A stretch of DNA of 23,115 nucleotides from JACRBK01 sp964427955 (GTDB taxonomy: Bacteria; Chloroflexota; Anaerolineae; Aggregatilineales; Aggregatilineaceae): contig CAYRWY010000035.1 of assembly GCA_964427955.1 (NCBI GenBank), forward strand, positions 1 through 23,115, written 5' to 3'. The notes under the pieces were generated by a model. The model did not search any database. It was not told the DNA's origin and was given only the letters and a program-made list of their open reading frames with translations. The stretch's first letter is position 1, and each line of letters opens with the position of its first letter. Made by a program: the position numbers and the translations under genes. Below are positions 8,555 to 17,500 of this stretch, one piece after another.

Positions 8555-9067
8555 TCACAACCGCAAGCGGAACTGGCCCACGGCTGCGCCAGTTGCCATG
8601 AACAGGTAAATTCCAATCGTGATCGGGTTGAGCATCAGGAACGGCAGCGCGCCCACCACCACACCGGTGCCCACGACCGCCGCGGTGTAGCGCCCGCGCC
8701 GCTTGCCGGTCAGCCGCCAGACGGTCATCCCGATCCCACCGCCCACTGCCGGGGAAATCAAGATCGAGATCAGGAAGAACACACCGATCCGCGACAGAAT
8801 GGCCGCGGCCACGAAGCTGCCCACCAGGCTGACCACCCCGGCGATGAGATAGTCAAGGACCTGGGCATCGAAGAATTTGTCCTGCTGGGCGCGCACACAT
8901 TCTTTGCAGCGGTAGCCTACCGGCGTCTTGACGGCGCAGCGCGTGCACATCGGGCGCCCACAGCGATTGCAGCGCAGGTTGGTTTCAACCGTTGGATGTA
9001 CGGTACAGTACAGTTTGTCGCCAGGTTCGGCGGCGACCGATTCGGGAGTAGGGTTAACAGTCGTCAT
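8555..9067 (-). CDS. B-box-type zinc-binding membrane protein
   Basis: A 170-aa protein of unknown function. The N-terminal cytosolic part has ordered metal ligands: Cys21 and His24, Cys33 and Cys36, Cys41 and Cys44, Cys54 and Cys57. This spacing resembles B-box zinc fingers and the small zinc modules of bacterial rhomboid-like membrane proteins. The rest is hydrophobic, with about four membrane segments (roughly residues 72-95, 97-118, 128-142 and 145-163). No rhomboid catalytic Ser/His motif is seen. The start is 2 bases after the nadK stop and recN follows 29 bases later, so it is part of that operon. A link to DNA repair or NADP supply is not shown by the sequence. Confidence 0.8.
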   Translation of the reverse strand: MTTVNPTPESVAAEPGDKLYCTVHPTVETNLRCNRCGRPMCTRCAVKTPVGYRCKECVRAQQDKFFDAQVLDYLIAGVVSLVGSFVAAAILSRIGVFFLISILISPAVGGGIGMTVWRLTGKRRGRYTAAVVGTGVVVGALPFLMLNPITIGIYLFMATGAAVGQFRLRL

Positions 9068-9069
9068 AG

Positions 9070-9975
<906 letters not shown>

Positions 9976-10011
9976 AATCTCGCATCGTGTTATGCCGACG
10001 ATAGGGGCGAT

Positions 10012-10020
10012 TGTATAGCA
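10012..10020 (-). promoter_or_regulatory. Extended -10 promoter for the nadK operon
   Basis: TGCTATACA on the minus strand: TGn plus TATACA, 36 bases before the nadK ATG. Its position argues against the upstream TTG start of nadK. A TTGTAG 18 bases upstream is a weak -35. Confidence 0.5.
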
Positions 10021-10083
10021 GCCGTCCAACCTCGTCTACAATCAAGTATACGAACAACAGTTCTGTTCTGCAAATTAAGAGAG

Positions 10084-10132
10084 GAAAGACAAAAAAAGAG
10101 ACCAAACACTTGGTTCGCGAAGCGTTTGGTCT
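10084..10132 (-). terminator. Rho-independent terminator with no assigned gene
   Basis: A perfect 9-bp stem (10099-10107 with 10124-10132). The 16-base loop itself contains the palindrome TTCGCGAA. Read on the minus strand it is followed by CTTTTTTTGTCTTT, a strong T-tract. Nothing recognised is transcribed into it from that strand. Confidence 0.8.
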
Positions 10133-10182
10133 TTGGGGGAGCAACCGGATGGTCGGGGGGGCAATCGACCACCACAGTCATT
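10090..10182 (-). ncRNA. Candidate small RNA ending at the orphan terminator
   Basis: A tentative call. On the minus strand a -10-like TATGAT (10189-10194) is followed by about 90 bases holding two hairpins: TGGTCG/CGACCA (10150-10155 with 10166-10171) and the terminator stem at 10099-10132. No known RNA family was recognised and there is no clear -35. It could instead be a leader attenuator of the nadK operon or an insulator. Confidence 0.3.
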
Positions 10183-10309
10183 GACTTTATCATACGAGAA
10201 GCGATTCCCTTAAACTTGACGACTGATCGCCGGATTCCAGACGGAACCCCGACGCTAACCTACGCCTGCCTGATAGTGGTTCGCTCCGAGTCGGCTTTTT
10301 TCGCCTGGT

Positions 10310-10320
10310 TGTGGTATGCT
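10310..10320 (+). promoter_or_regulatory. Extended -10 promoter for the AIM24 gene
   Basis: TGTGGTATGCT: TGn plus TATGCT, 39 bases before the ATG at 10360. It matches the TGTGnTAnnnT pattern seen at four other sites. Confidence 0.45.
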
Positions 10321-10359
10321 CAATTCAATGTGGGAAACGGTATCAAGGAGACACAGTCC

Positions 10360-11034
10360 ATGCAGATTACCCTGAAACACCAACCTTCTTTCTCGCTTGC
10401 AGTCGTCACGCTGTCCCCCAACGAACAAGTCAAAGTCGAACCCGGCGCGATGGTCAGCTACAGCGACGGCGTGACCGTCGAGACCAAAGCCGAAGGCGGG
10501 CTGTTCGGCGGCCTCAAACGGATGGTCGCCGGGGAGAGCTTCTTCCAGAACACCTATCAAGCGCCGGGCAACGGCGGCGAAATCACCCTGGCCCCGTCGC
10601 TGCCGGGCGACATGATCGTACTGAATATCGGCGGCGGCGAGTTCATGCTGCAAAGCGGCGCCTACGTCTCCAGCGAGATCAACGTCGTGACCGATTCGAA
10701 ATGGGGCGGCTCCAAAGGGTTCTTCGGCAGCGGCAGCCTGATCCTGCTCAAGGTCAGCGGGCAGGGCCAACTGCTGGCGGCGTGCTATGGGGCCGTCGAA
10801 GAGCGCGTGCTCAAACCCGGCGAGAAATACACCATCGACACCGGGCACATTGTCGGCTTCGACGGATCGGTTCAGTTCAGCGTCAAGCGTGTGGGCAACT
10901 GGAAATCGACCATCCTCAGCGGCGAAGGACTGGTGTGCGAACTCACCGGGCCGGGCCGCGTTTTGATGCAGACCCGCTCGGAAGAAGCCTTCCTGGGATG
11001 GCTGCTGCCCAAGATTCCGAGCAAGTCCAGCTAG
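10360..11034 (+). CDS. AIM24 / TIGR00266 family protein
   Basis: A 224-aa protein of a widespread family (AIM24, TIGR00266) with a beta-helix-like fold and unknown function in bacteria. Seen: glycine-rich turns after strands, such as LGxGxF-like motifs GGEFMLQSGAYVSS, GSGSLILLKVSGQG and VEERVLKPGEKYTIDTGHIVGF, and a C-terminal GPGRVLMQTRSEEAFLGWL, close to the family C-terminus. There is no signal peptide or membrane segment. AAGGAG at 10345-10350, 9 bases before the ATG, fixes the start; longer upstream frames in this phase run through the nadK gene. A hairpin at 11072-11094 separates it from the ABC exporter gene, though partial readthrough is possible. Confidence 0.9.
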   Translation: MQITLKHQPSFSLAVVTLSPNEQVKVEPGAMVSYSDGVTVETKAEGGLFGGLKRMVAGESFFQNTYQAPGNGGEITLAPSLPGDMIVLNIGGGEFMLQSGAYVSSEINVVTDSKWGGSKGFFGSGSLILLKVSGQGQLLAACYGAVEERVLKPGEKYTIDTGHIVGFDGSVQFSVKRVGNWKSTILSGEGLVCELTGPGRVLMQTRSEEAFLGWLLPKIPSKSS

Positions 11035-11071
11035 CGTTACTTGGCAAGATCGATTTTGCTTGACTAAAACC

Positions 11072-11094
11072 TGGCTGTCCCTGCTGGACAGCCA
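11072..11094 (+). terminator. Candidate terminator after the AIM24 gene
   Basis: A perfect 9-bp stem (TGGCTGTCC at 11072-11080 with GGACAGCCA at 11086-11094) with a 5-base loop. The following CGTTGATTCT is only weakly T-rich. Confidence 0.6.
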
Positions 11095-11125
11095 CGTTGA
11101 TTCTAGATAAGTGAGGGTAACCTTT

Positions 11126-13066
11126 ATGTTCCACGGAGGGGGTTGGTTCGCCTATCTGAGCAGCGAGGACCAGGCGAAAAAGAAGGTCATGACCTGGCCG
11201 CTGCTCAAGCGAGTCATGAGTTATGGCAAGCCTTATCGCGGCAAGATCATCCTGATGTTAGTCACGATCTTGTTGACGACCGGGCTGGGCCTGCTCACGC
11301 CGCTGATCTTCCGCAACCTGATCGACCGCACGCTGCCCCAGCGTGATACTTCGCGGCTCAACCTGCTGGCGCTGGCACTGGTCTTGATCCCGCTGGTCAA
11401 CGGCGCGATCCTGGTCGTGCAGCGTTGGCTGAACGCCACCATCGGCGAAGGTGTGATCTACGATCTGCGCGTCGGCGTCTACGCGCATTTTCAGCGGCTG
11501 TCGCTGCGCTTTTTCACGCACACCAAAACCGGCGAATTGATGAGCCGTCTCAACAACGACGTGATCGACGCCCAGCGCGCCATCAGCAGTACGATTGTTG
11601 ACCTGGTCACCAACCTGATTCAGTGCGTCGCCATCCTGGCCGTGATGCTGACGCTGGAATGGCGGCTGACGCTAATGGGCCTGCTGGTGCTGCCGGGCTT
11701 CATCCTGACGGCGCGCCGCCTGGGCCGCCGCCTGCGCGTGATCGCTCGCGAGGCGATGGATTACAACGCCCAGATGAACGCCGTCATGGGCGAAACGCTC
11801 AACATCGGCGGCGTGCTGCTGGTCAAGCTGTTCGGGCGCTACGCGACCGAGGTGCAGCGATTCGACCAGCGCGCCTCCAAAGTGCGCGACGTCGGAGTCC
11901 AGCGGGCGGTAGTAGGCAGCCAGTTCTTCGTAATCCTGGGCCTGGTGGGCGCCGTCGGCACCGCCCTGACCTATTGGGTCGGCGGTCACCTGGTCTTGAA
12001 CGGCACGTTTTCCATCGGGACGATTGTCGCGTTCAGCGCCTACCTGAGCCAGTTGTACGGCGTCTTGCAGCAGTTGATCAACGCGCCGGTCTCGTTCGCG
12101 ACGTCGATGGTCAGCTTCGAGCGCGTGTTCGAGGTGATCGATCTGCCGCCGGACATTGCCGAAAAACCGGACGCGATCAAGCTCGACAATACGCGCGGCG
12201 AGCTGACCTTCGAGCACGTCACCTTCGAGTACCAGATCGACGAAGAACACCTGCTGCACCGGGTCGAACGGCACGGCGAAGAAGACATGATCGGCGCGGT
12301 GCTGTCGGGCGACGCCAAACCGAACGGCAAAACCGAACGCCCGGCGGGCGCCAGCCAGGCGCGCGAGAAGGCGCTGGAAGACGTCTCCTTCACCATCCAG
12401 CCCGGCCAACTGGTCGCCCTGGTGGGGCCGAGCGGCGCGGGCAAAACGACCATGACCTATCTGATCCCGCGGCTCTACGATCCGACCACCGGGCGGATTC
12501 TGCTGGACGGCCACGATCTGCGCGACGTCTCGCTCGACTCGCTGGCGGCGCAGGTGGGCATGGTCACCCAGGAAACCCACCTGTTCCACGACACCATTCG
12601 CACCAACCTGCTGTACGCCAAGCTGGACGCGACCCAGGCGGACATCGAAGCGGCCTGCCGGGCGGCCAATATTCACGACTTCATCGCCGGGCTGCCGGAT
12701 GGCTATGACACCGTGACGGGCGAGCGCGGCTACCGGTTGAGCGGCGGCGAAAAACAGCGGGTCGCCATCGCGCGGGTGATCCTCAAGGACCCGCGTATCC
12801 TGGTGCTGGACGAAGCGACCAGCCACCTGGACAGCCAGTCGGAAGGGCTGATCCAGGATGCGCTCAAGACGGTGATGGCCGGGCGCACCAGCATCGTGAT
12901 CGCCCACCGGCTGAGCACGATCCTGGCCGCCGATCTGATCCTGGTCATCGACCGGGGCCGGATCGTCGAACGCGGCACGCACGAGGAACTGCTCGCCCAG
13001 GGTGGGCTGTACGCCCAACTCTACGAAACGCAGTTCAGCCGCGAGGCCGAAGCCTTCTCGATTTAG
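11126..13066 (+). CDS. ABC exporter, fused permease and ATPase
   Basis: A 646-aa half-transporter of the MsbA/LmrA type that would work as a dimer in the membrane; substrate unknown. The N-terminal permease has about six membrane helices (residues about 40-320). The ATPase follows: A-loop Tyr369, Walker A GPSGAGKT (434-441, Lys440), Q-loop TQETHLF, signature LSGGEKQR (538-545), Walker B ILVLDEAT with Asp562 and Glu563, and the H-loop His in IVIAHRLST. Between the A-loop and the strand LEDVSF is a charged insert of about 40 residues (about 371-414), longer than usual. The ATG at 11126 is chosen because GAGGG at 11113-11117 precedes it; a GTG at 11111 lies within that ribosome site. Confidence 0.93.
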   Translation: MFHGGGWFAYLSSEDQAKKKVMTWPLLKRVMSYGKPYRGKIILMLVTILLTTGLGLLTPLIFRNLIDRTLPQRDTSRLNLLALALVLIPLVNGAILVVQRWLNATIGEGVIYDLRVGVYAHFQRLSLRFFTHTKTGELMSRLNNDVIDAQRAISSTIVDLVTNLIQCVAILAVMLTLEWRLTLMGLLVLPGFILTARRLGRRLRVIAREAMDYNAQMNAVMGETLNIGGVLLVKLFGRYATEVQRFDQRASKVRDVGVQRAVVGSQFFVILGLVGAVGTALTYWVGGHLVLNGTFSIGTIVAFSAYLSQLYGVLQQLINAPVSFATSMVSFERVFEVIDLPPDIAEKPDAIKLDNTRGELTFEHVTFEYQIDEEHLLHRVERHGEEDMIGAVLSGDAKPNGKTERPAGASQAREKALEDVSFTIQPGQLVALVGPSGAGKTTMTYLIPRLYDPTTGRILLDGHDLRDVSLDSLAAQVGMVTQETHLFHDTIRTNLLYAKLDATQADIEAACRAANIHDFIAGLPDGYDTVTGERGYRLSGGEKQRVAIARVILKDPRILVLDEATSHLDSQSEGLIQDALKTVMAGRTSIVIAHRLSTILAADLILVIDRGRIVERGTHEELLAQGGLYAQLYETQFSREAEAFSI

Positions 13067-13075
13067 CCGCACGTT

Positions 13076-13099
13076 GGGGCGAGCCGCCCGGTTCGCCCC
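13076..13099 (+). terminator. Candidate terminator after the ABC exporter gene
   Basis: A 10-bp stem with one G-U pair (GGGGCGAGCC at 13076-13085 with GGTTCGCCCC at 13090-13099) and a 4-base loop. It is followed by CGTTCAT, a poor T-tract. Confidence 0.55.
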
Positions 13100-13110
13100 C
13101 GTTCATACCC

Positions 13111-13139
13111 TCGACAAGCCCCACTACCTGTGCTATTTT
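13111..13139 (+). promoter_or_regulatory. Promoter for the ThrE-type exporter genes
   Basis: A -35 TCGACA (13111-13116), a 17-base spacer, and a -10 TATTTT (13134-13139) preceded by TGTGC, giving an extended -10. It lies 47 bases before the start codon at 13187. Confidence 0.6.
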
Positions 13140-13186
13140 TCCTTGTCCAACGACCTGCCGTTTTCACGAATCCAGATCGCCGACGT

Positions 13187-13981
13187 ATGGATACTGCACA
13201 AAACCTACTGACTCACGAAGAATTGAAAGACCTGGTGGATGTGCTGCTGCATATTGGCCAGGCCATGCTGCAATCGGGCGCCGCCAGCTTTCGCACCGAA
13301 GAAACGATGGCGTCGCTTGGGCTGGGATTGGGCGCGGATCGCGTCGATATCTGGATCATGCCGACCGGCATCATGGCGACCGTCGTCAGCGGCGCCGAGC
13401 AGCATACCCGCGTCGGGCGCGTCGGGCCGATTGGCGTGAACATGGCGCAGATCATGGCCTTCGATCAACTCGCCCGCCAGGTCGTCGAAAATGGCGGCAC
13501 CCTGCACGAGGTGCGCGCCCGCATCGAGGCAATCCGATCAACCCCGCGTGAACTGCCCGGCTGGGTCGTCATCGTGGCGGTAGGGCTGGCGTGCGGGGCA
13601 TTCTGCCGCAATCTGGGCGGTGGATGGCCGGAATTCCTGGCGGCGACGGTGGGCGCCGGACTCGCCCAGAGTCTGCGGATGTTCCTCCACCGCTTTGGCG
13701 TGAACTTTCTGATCCTGACGGTGCTCTGCTCGCTGGTCGCCTCCCTGACCGCCTGGGGCGTGCTGCAAGCCGTGCCCGGCCACTCCCCCGCCCTGGGCCT
13801 GATCGCGTCGGTGCTGTTGATGGTGCCGGGCGTACTGTCCGTCACCACCGTGATCGACTTCACGAACTACGACATCGTGTCCGGGCTGGTGCGCGGCGCG
13901 CTGGCCCTGATCATCACGCTCAGCATTGGGGTCGGGGTGCTGCTCGCCCTCTGGATCACCGGAATGGATATTTTGCCATGA
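13187..13981 (+). CDS. ThrE/YjjP-like exporter subunit (DUF1212, large half)
   Basis: A 264-aa protein matching the N-terminal half of the threonine/serine exporter ThrE (YjjP in E. coli). The soluble N-terminus has LLHIGQAMLQSGAASFRTEETM, the hallmark YjjP pattern, and about five membrane helices follow from residue 125. In two-gene systems YjjP and YjjB together export small acids such as succinate, while the fused ThrE exports Thr/Ser; the substrate here is unknown. ATG 13187 is the first codon that gives the family N-terminus; no strong ribosome site is visible. The last codons overlap the next gene by 4 bases (ATGA), indicating translational coupling. Confidence 0.9.
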   Translation: MDTAQNLLTHEELKDLVDVLLHIGQAMLQSGAASFRTEETMASLGLGLGADRVDIWIMPTGIMATVVSGAEQHTRVGRVGPIGVNMAQIMAFDQLARQVVENGGTLHEVRARIEAIRSTPRELPGWVVIVAVGLACGAFCRNLGGGWPEFLAATVGAGLAQSLRMFLHRFGVNFLILTVLCSLVASLTAWGVLQAVPGHSPALGLIASVLLMVPGVLSVTTVIDFTNYDIVSGLVRGALALIITLSIGVGVLLALWITGMDILP

Positions 13982-14445
13982 GCCTCTGGCAGCTTCTCGA
14001 ACAGGGTTTTTGGGCCTTCGTCGCGACCGTCGGTTTCGGCGTGCTGTTCAACGTGCCGGCGCGGGCGCTGTTTTTCTGCGGCCTGACCGGCGCTGCCGGA
14101 CATATCTGCCGCCGCGTGCTGCTCAACGCGGGGATCAACCCGATCACGGCGGCCTTTTGCGGCGCGGTCGTCGTCGGCCTGGTGGGCTACTTCGAAGCTC
14201 GCATTTTCCACATGCCGCGCCTGATCTTCACCGTCACCGGGATCATCCCGATGGTGCCCGGCGTCCCGGCGTTCGAAACGGTCGTCTATTTCATGCGGGA
14301 CGACATTCTCACCGGGGTCGAGACGGCGATCCGGGTGATGCTGCTGGTCGGGGCCATCGGGGCCGGGCTGATGACGGCGCGGCTGACGCTGGGCTTGACG
14401 CGCACGACCGCCCACATCCGGCGCGGGCGCTGGTCCAACGACTGA
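13978..14445 (+). CDS. ThrE/YjjB-like exporter subunit (small half)
   Basis: A 155-aa protein with four to five membrane helices, matching YjjB or the C-terminal half of ThrE. The family motif GIIPMVPGVPAFETVVYF is clear, preceded by NVPARALFFCGLTGAAGHICR. The start overlaps the stop of the YjjP-like gene in ATGA, so both subunits should be made in step and work as one transporter. The C-terminus is basic (HIRRGRW), as expected for a cytoplasmic tail. A hairpin at 14452-14470 lies just after the stop. Confidence 0.9.
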   Translation: MSLWQLLEQGFWAFVATVGFGVLFNVPARALFFCGLTGAAGHICRRVLLNAGINPITAAFCGAVVVGLVGYFEARIFHMPRLIFTVTGIIPMVPGVPAFETVVYFMRDDILTGVETAIRVMLLVGAIGAGLMTARLTLGLTRTTAHIRRGRWSND

Positions 14446-14451
14446 CGGTAT

Positions 14452-14470
14452 ACCGGTTTACAAAACCGGT
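14452..14470 (+). terminator. Candidate terminator after the YjjB-like gene
   Basis: A perfect 8-bp stem (ACCGGTTT at 14452-14459 with AAACCGGT at 14463-14470) and a 3-base loop, followed by TTGCTAAACT. The T-tract is weak; the -35 of the pullulanase promoter begins immediately after it. Confidence 0.5.
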
Positions 14471-14499
14471 TTGCTAAACTCCCCAACTCGTAGGATAAT
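14471..14499 (+). promoter_or_regulatory. Promoter for the pullulanase gene
   Basis: A -35 TTGCTA (14471-14476), a 17-base spacer and a -10 GATAAT (14494-14499). The inferred transcription start near 14506 leaves a leader of about 70 bases. Confidence 0.6.
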
Positions 14500-14507
14500 A
14501 GAAGCGT

Positions 14508-14536
14508 AGATGGTCAGCAGAAATCTTCTGCTCGTC
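14508..14536 (+). promoter_or_regulatory. Hairpin in the pullulanase mRNA leader
   Basis: A perfect 7-bp stem (AGCAGAA at 14516-14522 with TTCTGCT at 14526-14532), with flanking TAGA and TCTA that could extend it. It would lie at the 5' end of the transcript, about 40 bases before the start codon. It could protect the mRNA or bind a regulator; the role is not known. Confidence 0.45.
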
Positions 14537-14575
14537 TATCGCGCCTCAATTTATTAGTTTCCAGGAGTTTCAAGA

Positions 14576-17500
14576 ATGAAGAAGTTTAGCATGATTTTTC
14601 GTCTGTCGATCCTGGCCCTGCTGGTCAGCATGTTAGGGGCTGTCGTGATCAACACCTCAGCGCAGGATCAGAATACCCCGCGCCCGGACAACGTGACTAT
14701 CGCGGGCACGATCCAGAGCGTGCTGGGCTGCTCCGGCGACTGGGCACCGGACTGCGATAAAACCTTCCTCACCTATGATTCCATCGATGACCTATGGGTG
14801 GGGACCTGGGACCTGCCCGCCGGGACCTACGAATACAAAGCGGCCCTCAACAAAGCCTGGGACGAAAACTACGGTCTGCACGCCGAACCCGGTGGGGCCA
14901 ACATCCCGCTCGCGCTGGCCGAAGACACGAAAGTTACGTTCTTCTATGACCACAAAACCCATTGGGTCAGCGACAGCGTGAACTCGATCCTCGCCAACGT
15001 GCCGGGCAGCTACCAGGCCGCCATCGGCTGCCCCAGCGATTGGGCGCCGGACTGCCTCAAAACCCTGTTGGAAGACCTCGACGGCGACGGGGTGTACACC
15101 TACTCCACCGTCCTGATCCCGGCGGGGGATTGGGAAGCGAAAGTGGCCTACAACCAGACATGGGACCTCAACTACGGCGCAGATGGACAGAGCAACGGCG
15201 CCAATCTCACGTTCAGCGTACCGGCGGTCGGGCACAGCGTCACCTTCGATTACGACACCGCTACCCATGCGATTACGATCACGGTCAGTGAGGCTCCTGT
15301 GGCCACTGCGGACGAAGTCGCAGCCCTGCTGGCTGCATCCTCCACCATCGGCGACCTGTCCACCGCGAAAGCCCAGTGGGTCGCCGCCGACACGATTGCC
15401 TGGCAGGTCAAAGAAGGCATCGCCTCGTACAAACTGTTCTATGCGCCCGACGGCGGCCTGAAAATCGAAGAGGGCAAAGTCGTGGGCGGCGAGATGATCT
15501 CGCTGCGCCTGGACAAAAACGGCCTAGGCGAAGGCATCCTGGCGAAATTCCCCCAGTTGACCGGCTATGCCGCGCTCAAGATCAAGGACGAAGACCTGGC
15601 GAAAGTGCCGGACATCCTCAAGGGGCAGATCGCCATCGCTTCGACGGGCAAGGGCGGCAAGATCACCGACGCGACCAGCCTGCAAATCCCCGGCGTGCTG
15701 GACGATCTCTTCGCCTACGATGGCGAGCTAGGCGTCATGTTCAGCGACGGCGTCCCGACCCTCAAGGTGTGGGCCCCGACCGCCAAGAGCGTCAAGCTGC
15801 ACCTGTTCGACGATCCCAAGCCGGAGACGGAAAGCACCGTCGTCGAGATGACGGTCGATCCGCAGTACGGCGTCTGGAGCGTCACGGGCACGGCGGACTG
15901 GAACTACAAGTATTATCTGTACGAAGTCGAGGTCTACGTGCCTTCGACCGGCAAAGTCGAGCACAACATGGTGACCGATCCCTATTCGGTCAGCCTGTCG
16001 GCCAACAGCCTCCGCAGCCAGATCGTGGACCTGCTGAACGATACGAGCCTGATGCCCGCGGGTTGGGCCGACATGCAGAAGCCTGCTCTGGCCGCCCCGG
16101 AAGACATCGTGCTGTACGAGCTGCACGTGCGCGACTTCAGCATGAACGATCCGTCCGTGCCGGACGCCTGGAAAGGCACCTACATGGCCTTCACCGTGCC
16201 CGATTCGAACGGCATGGCCCACTTGCAGGACCTCGCGGCGGCGGGCCTGACCCACGTGCACCTGCTGCCCGTGTTCGACATCGCCACCATCAATGAAATC
16301 AAGGCCGAGCGCACCGAAGTGGATTGGACGCAGCTCGCCACCTTCCCCGCGGACTCGGAAGAACAGCAGGCCGCGATCAATGCCATCCGCGACGAAGACG
16401 GCTTCAACTGGGGCTACGATCCTTATCACTACGACGTGCCGGAAGGCAGCTACTCGACCAACCCGAACGGGACGACCCGCATCCTGCAATTCCGCCGGAT
16501 GGTCCAGGGCCTGAACAACATCGGCCTGCGCGTGGTGATGGACGTCGTGTACAACCATACCAATGCCAGCGGCCAGAACGACCGCTCGGTGCTGGATAAG
16601 GTCGTGCCGGGCTACTACCAGCGCCTCAACGCCATCGGCGCCGTCGAGACGAGCACCTGCTGCCAGAATACCGCCACCGAGCACGCCATGATGGAAAAAC
16701 TCATGGTCGACTCGGTCGTGCTGTGGTCGAAAGCCTACAAGATCGACGGCTTCCGCTTCGACCTGATGGGCCACCACATGAAGTCCGACATGGAAGACGT
16801 GCGGAGCGCGCTCGACGCGCTGACGCCGGAAGCCGACGGCGTGGACGGCCAGGCGATCTACGTCTACGGCGAAGGCTGGAACTTCGGCGAAGTCGCCAAC
16901 GACGCGCGCGGCGTGAATGCCACGCAGTTGAACATGGGCGGCACCGGCATCGGCACCTTCAACGACCGCATCCGCGACGCCATCCGGGGCGGCAATCCCT
17001 TCGGCGGGCGGCAGGAACAGGGCTTCATCAACGGCCTGTACACCGATCCGAACGGCATCACGCCGGGCACCGAAGACGAACAAAAGGCCCGCCTGCTGGG
17101 CTTCGAGGATCAGATTCGCGTCGGGTTGGCCGGGAACCTGGCCGACTACCAGTTCGAAAACGCGGAAGGCAACCTGGTCACGGGTAAGGATGTGGACTAC
17201 AACGGCAGTCCCGCCGGTTACACCGCCGATCCGCAGGAACAGATCGTCTACGCCGAAGCGCACGACAACGAGACCCTGTTCGACAAGATCCAGTATGCCG
17301 CTCCGGCGACGACGACGATGGCCGACCGCGTGCGGATGCAGAATATGGGGATCGACGTGGTGATGCTCAGCCAGGGCGTGCCGTTCTTCCACGCTGGCGT
17401 CGATATGCTGCGCTCCAAGTCGATGGATCGCAACAGCTACAATTCCGGCGATTGGTTCAACAAGCTGGACTTCACCTATAACACGGACAACTGGGGCGTC

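Larger units (their letters stand above)
9976..10359. other. Gene-free divergent region between nadK and the AIM24 gene
   Basis: This is the only stretch over 300 bases without a protein gene. It holds the nadK promoter (10012-10020), a strong minus-strand terminator (10084-10132), a second hairpin (10150-10171), and the AIM24 promoter (10310-10320). Short open frames cross it (for example 9990-10193 minus, 67 aa), but they lack ribosome sites and protein-like composition. Confidence 0.6.

Noticed and set aside
9976..10029. N-terminal extension of nadK to a TTG codon
   Set aside because: The extension has no ribosome site, does not resemble NadK, and would start upstream of the likely promoter at 10012-10020.
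9990..10193. A 67-codon minus-strand frame that could be a leader peptide of nadK
   Set aside because: There is no ribosome site, and it spans the terminator hairpin and the nadK promoter; its sequence shows no run of regulatory codons.
10281..10310. GGTTCGCTCCGAGTCGGC followed by TTTTTT looked like the end of a tRNA or a plus-strand terminator
   Set aside because: No acceptor, D or anticodon arm could be built upstream, and no matching 5' arm for a stable stem was found.
11672..13072. A 466-codon minus-strand frame over the ABC exporter
   Set aside because: An antisense shadow; the plus-strand gene has all ABC ATPase motifs.
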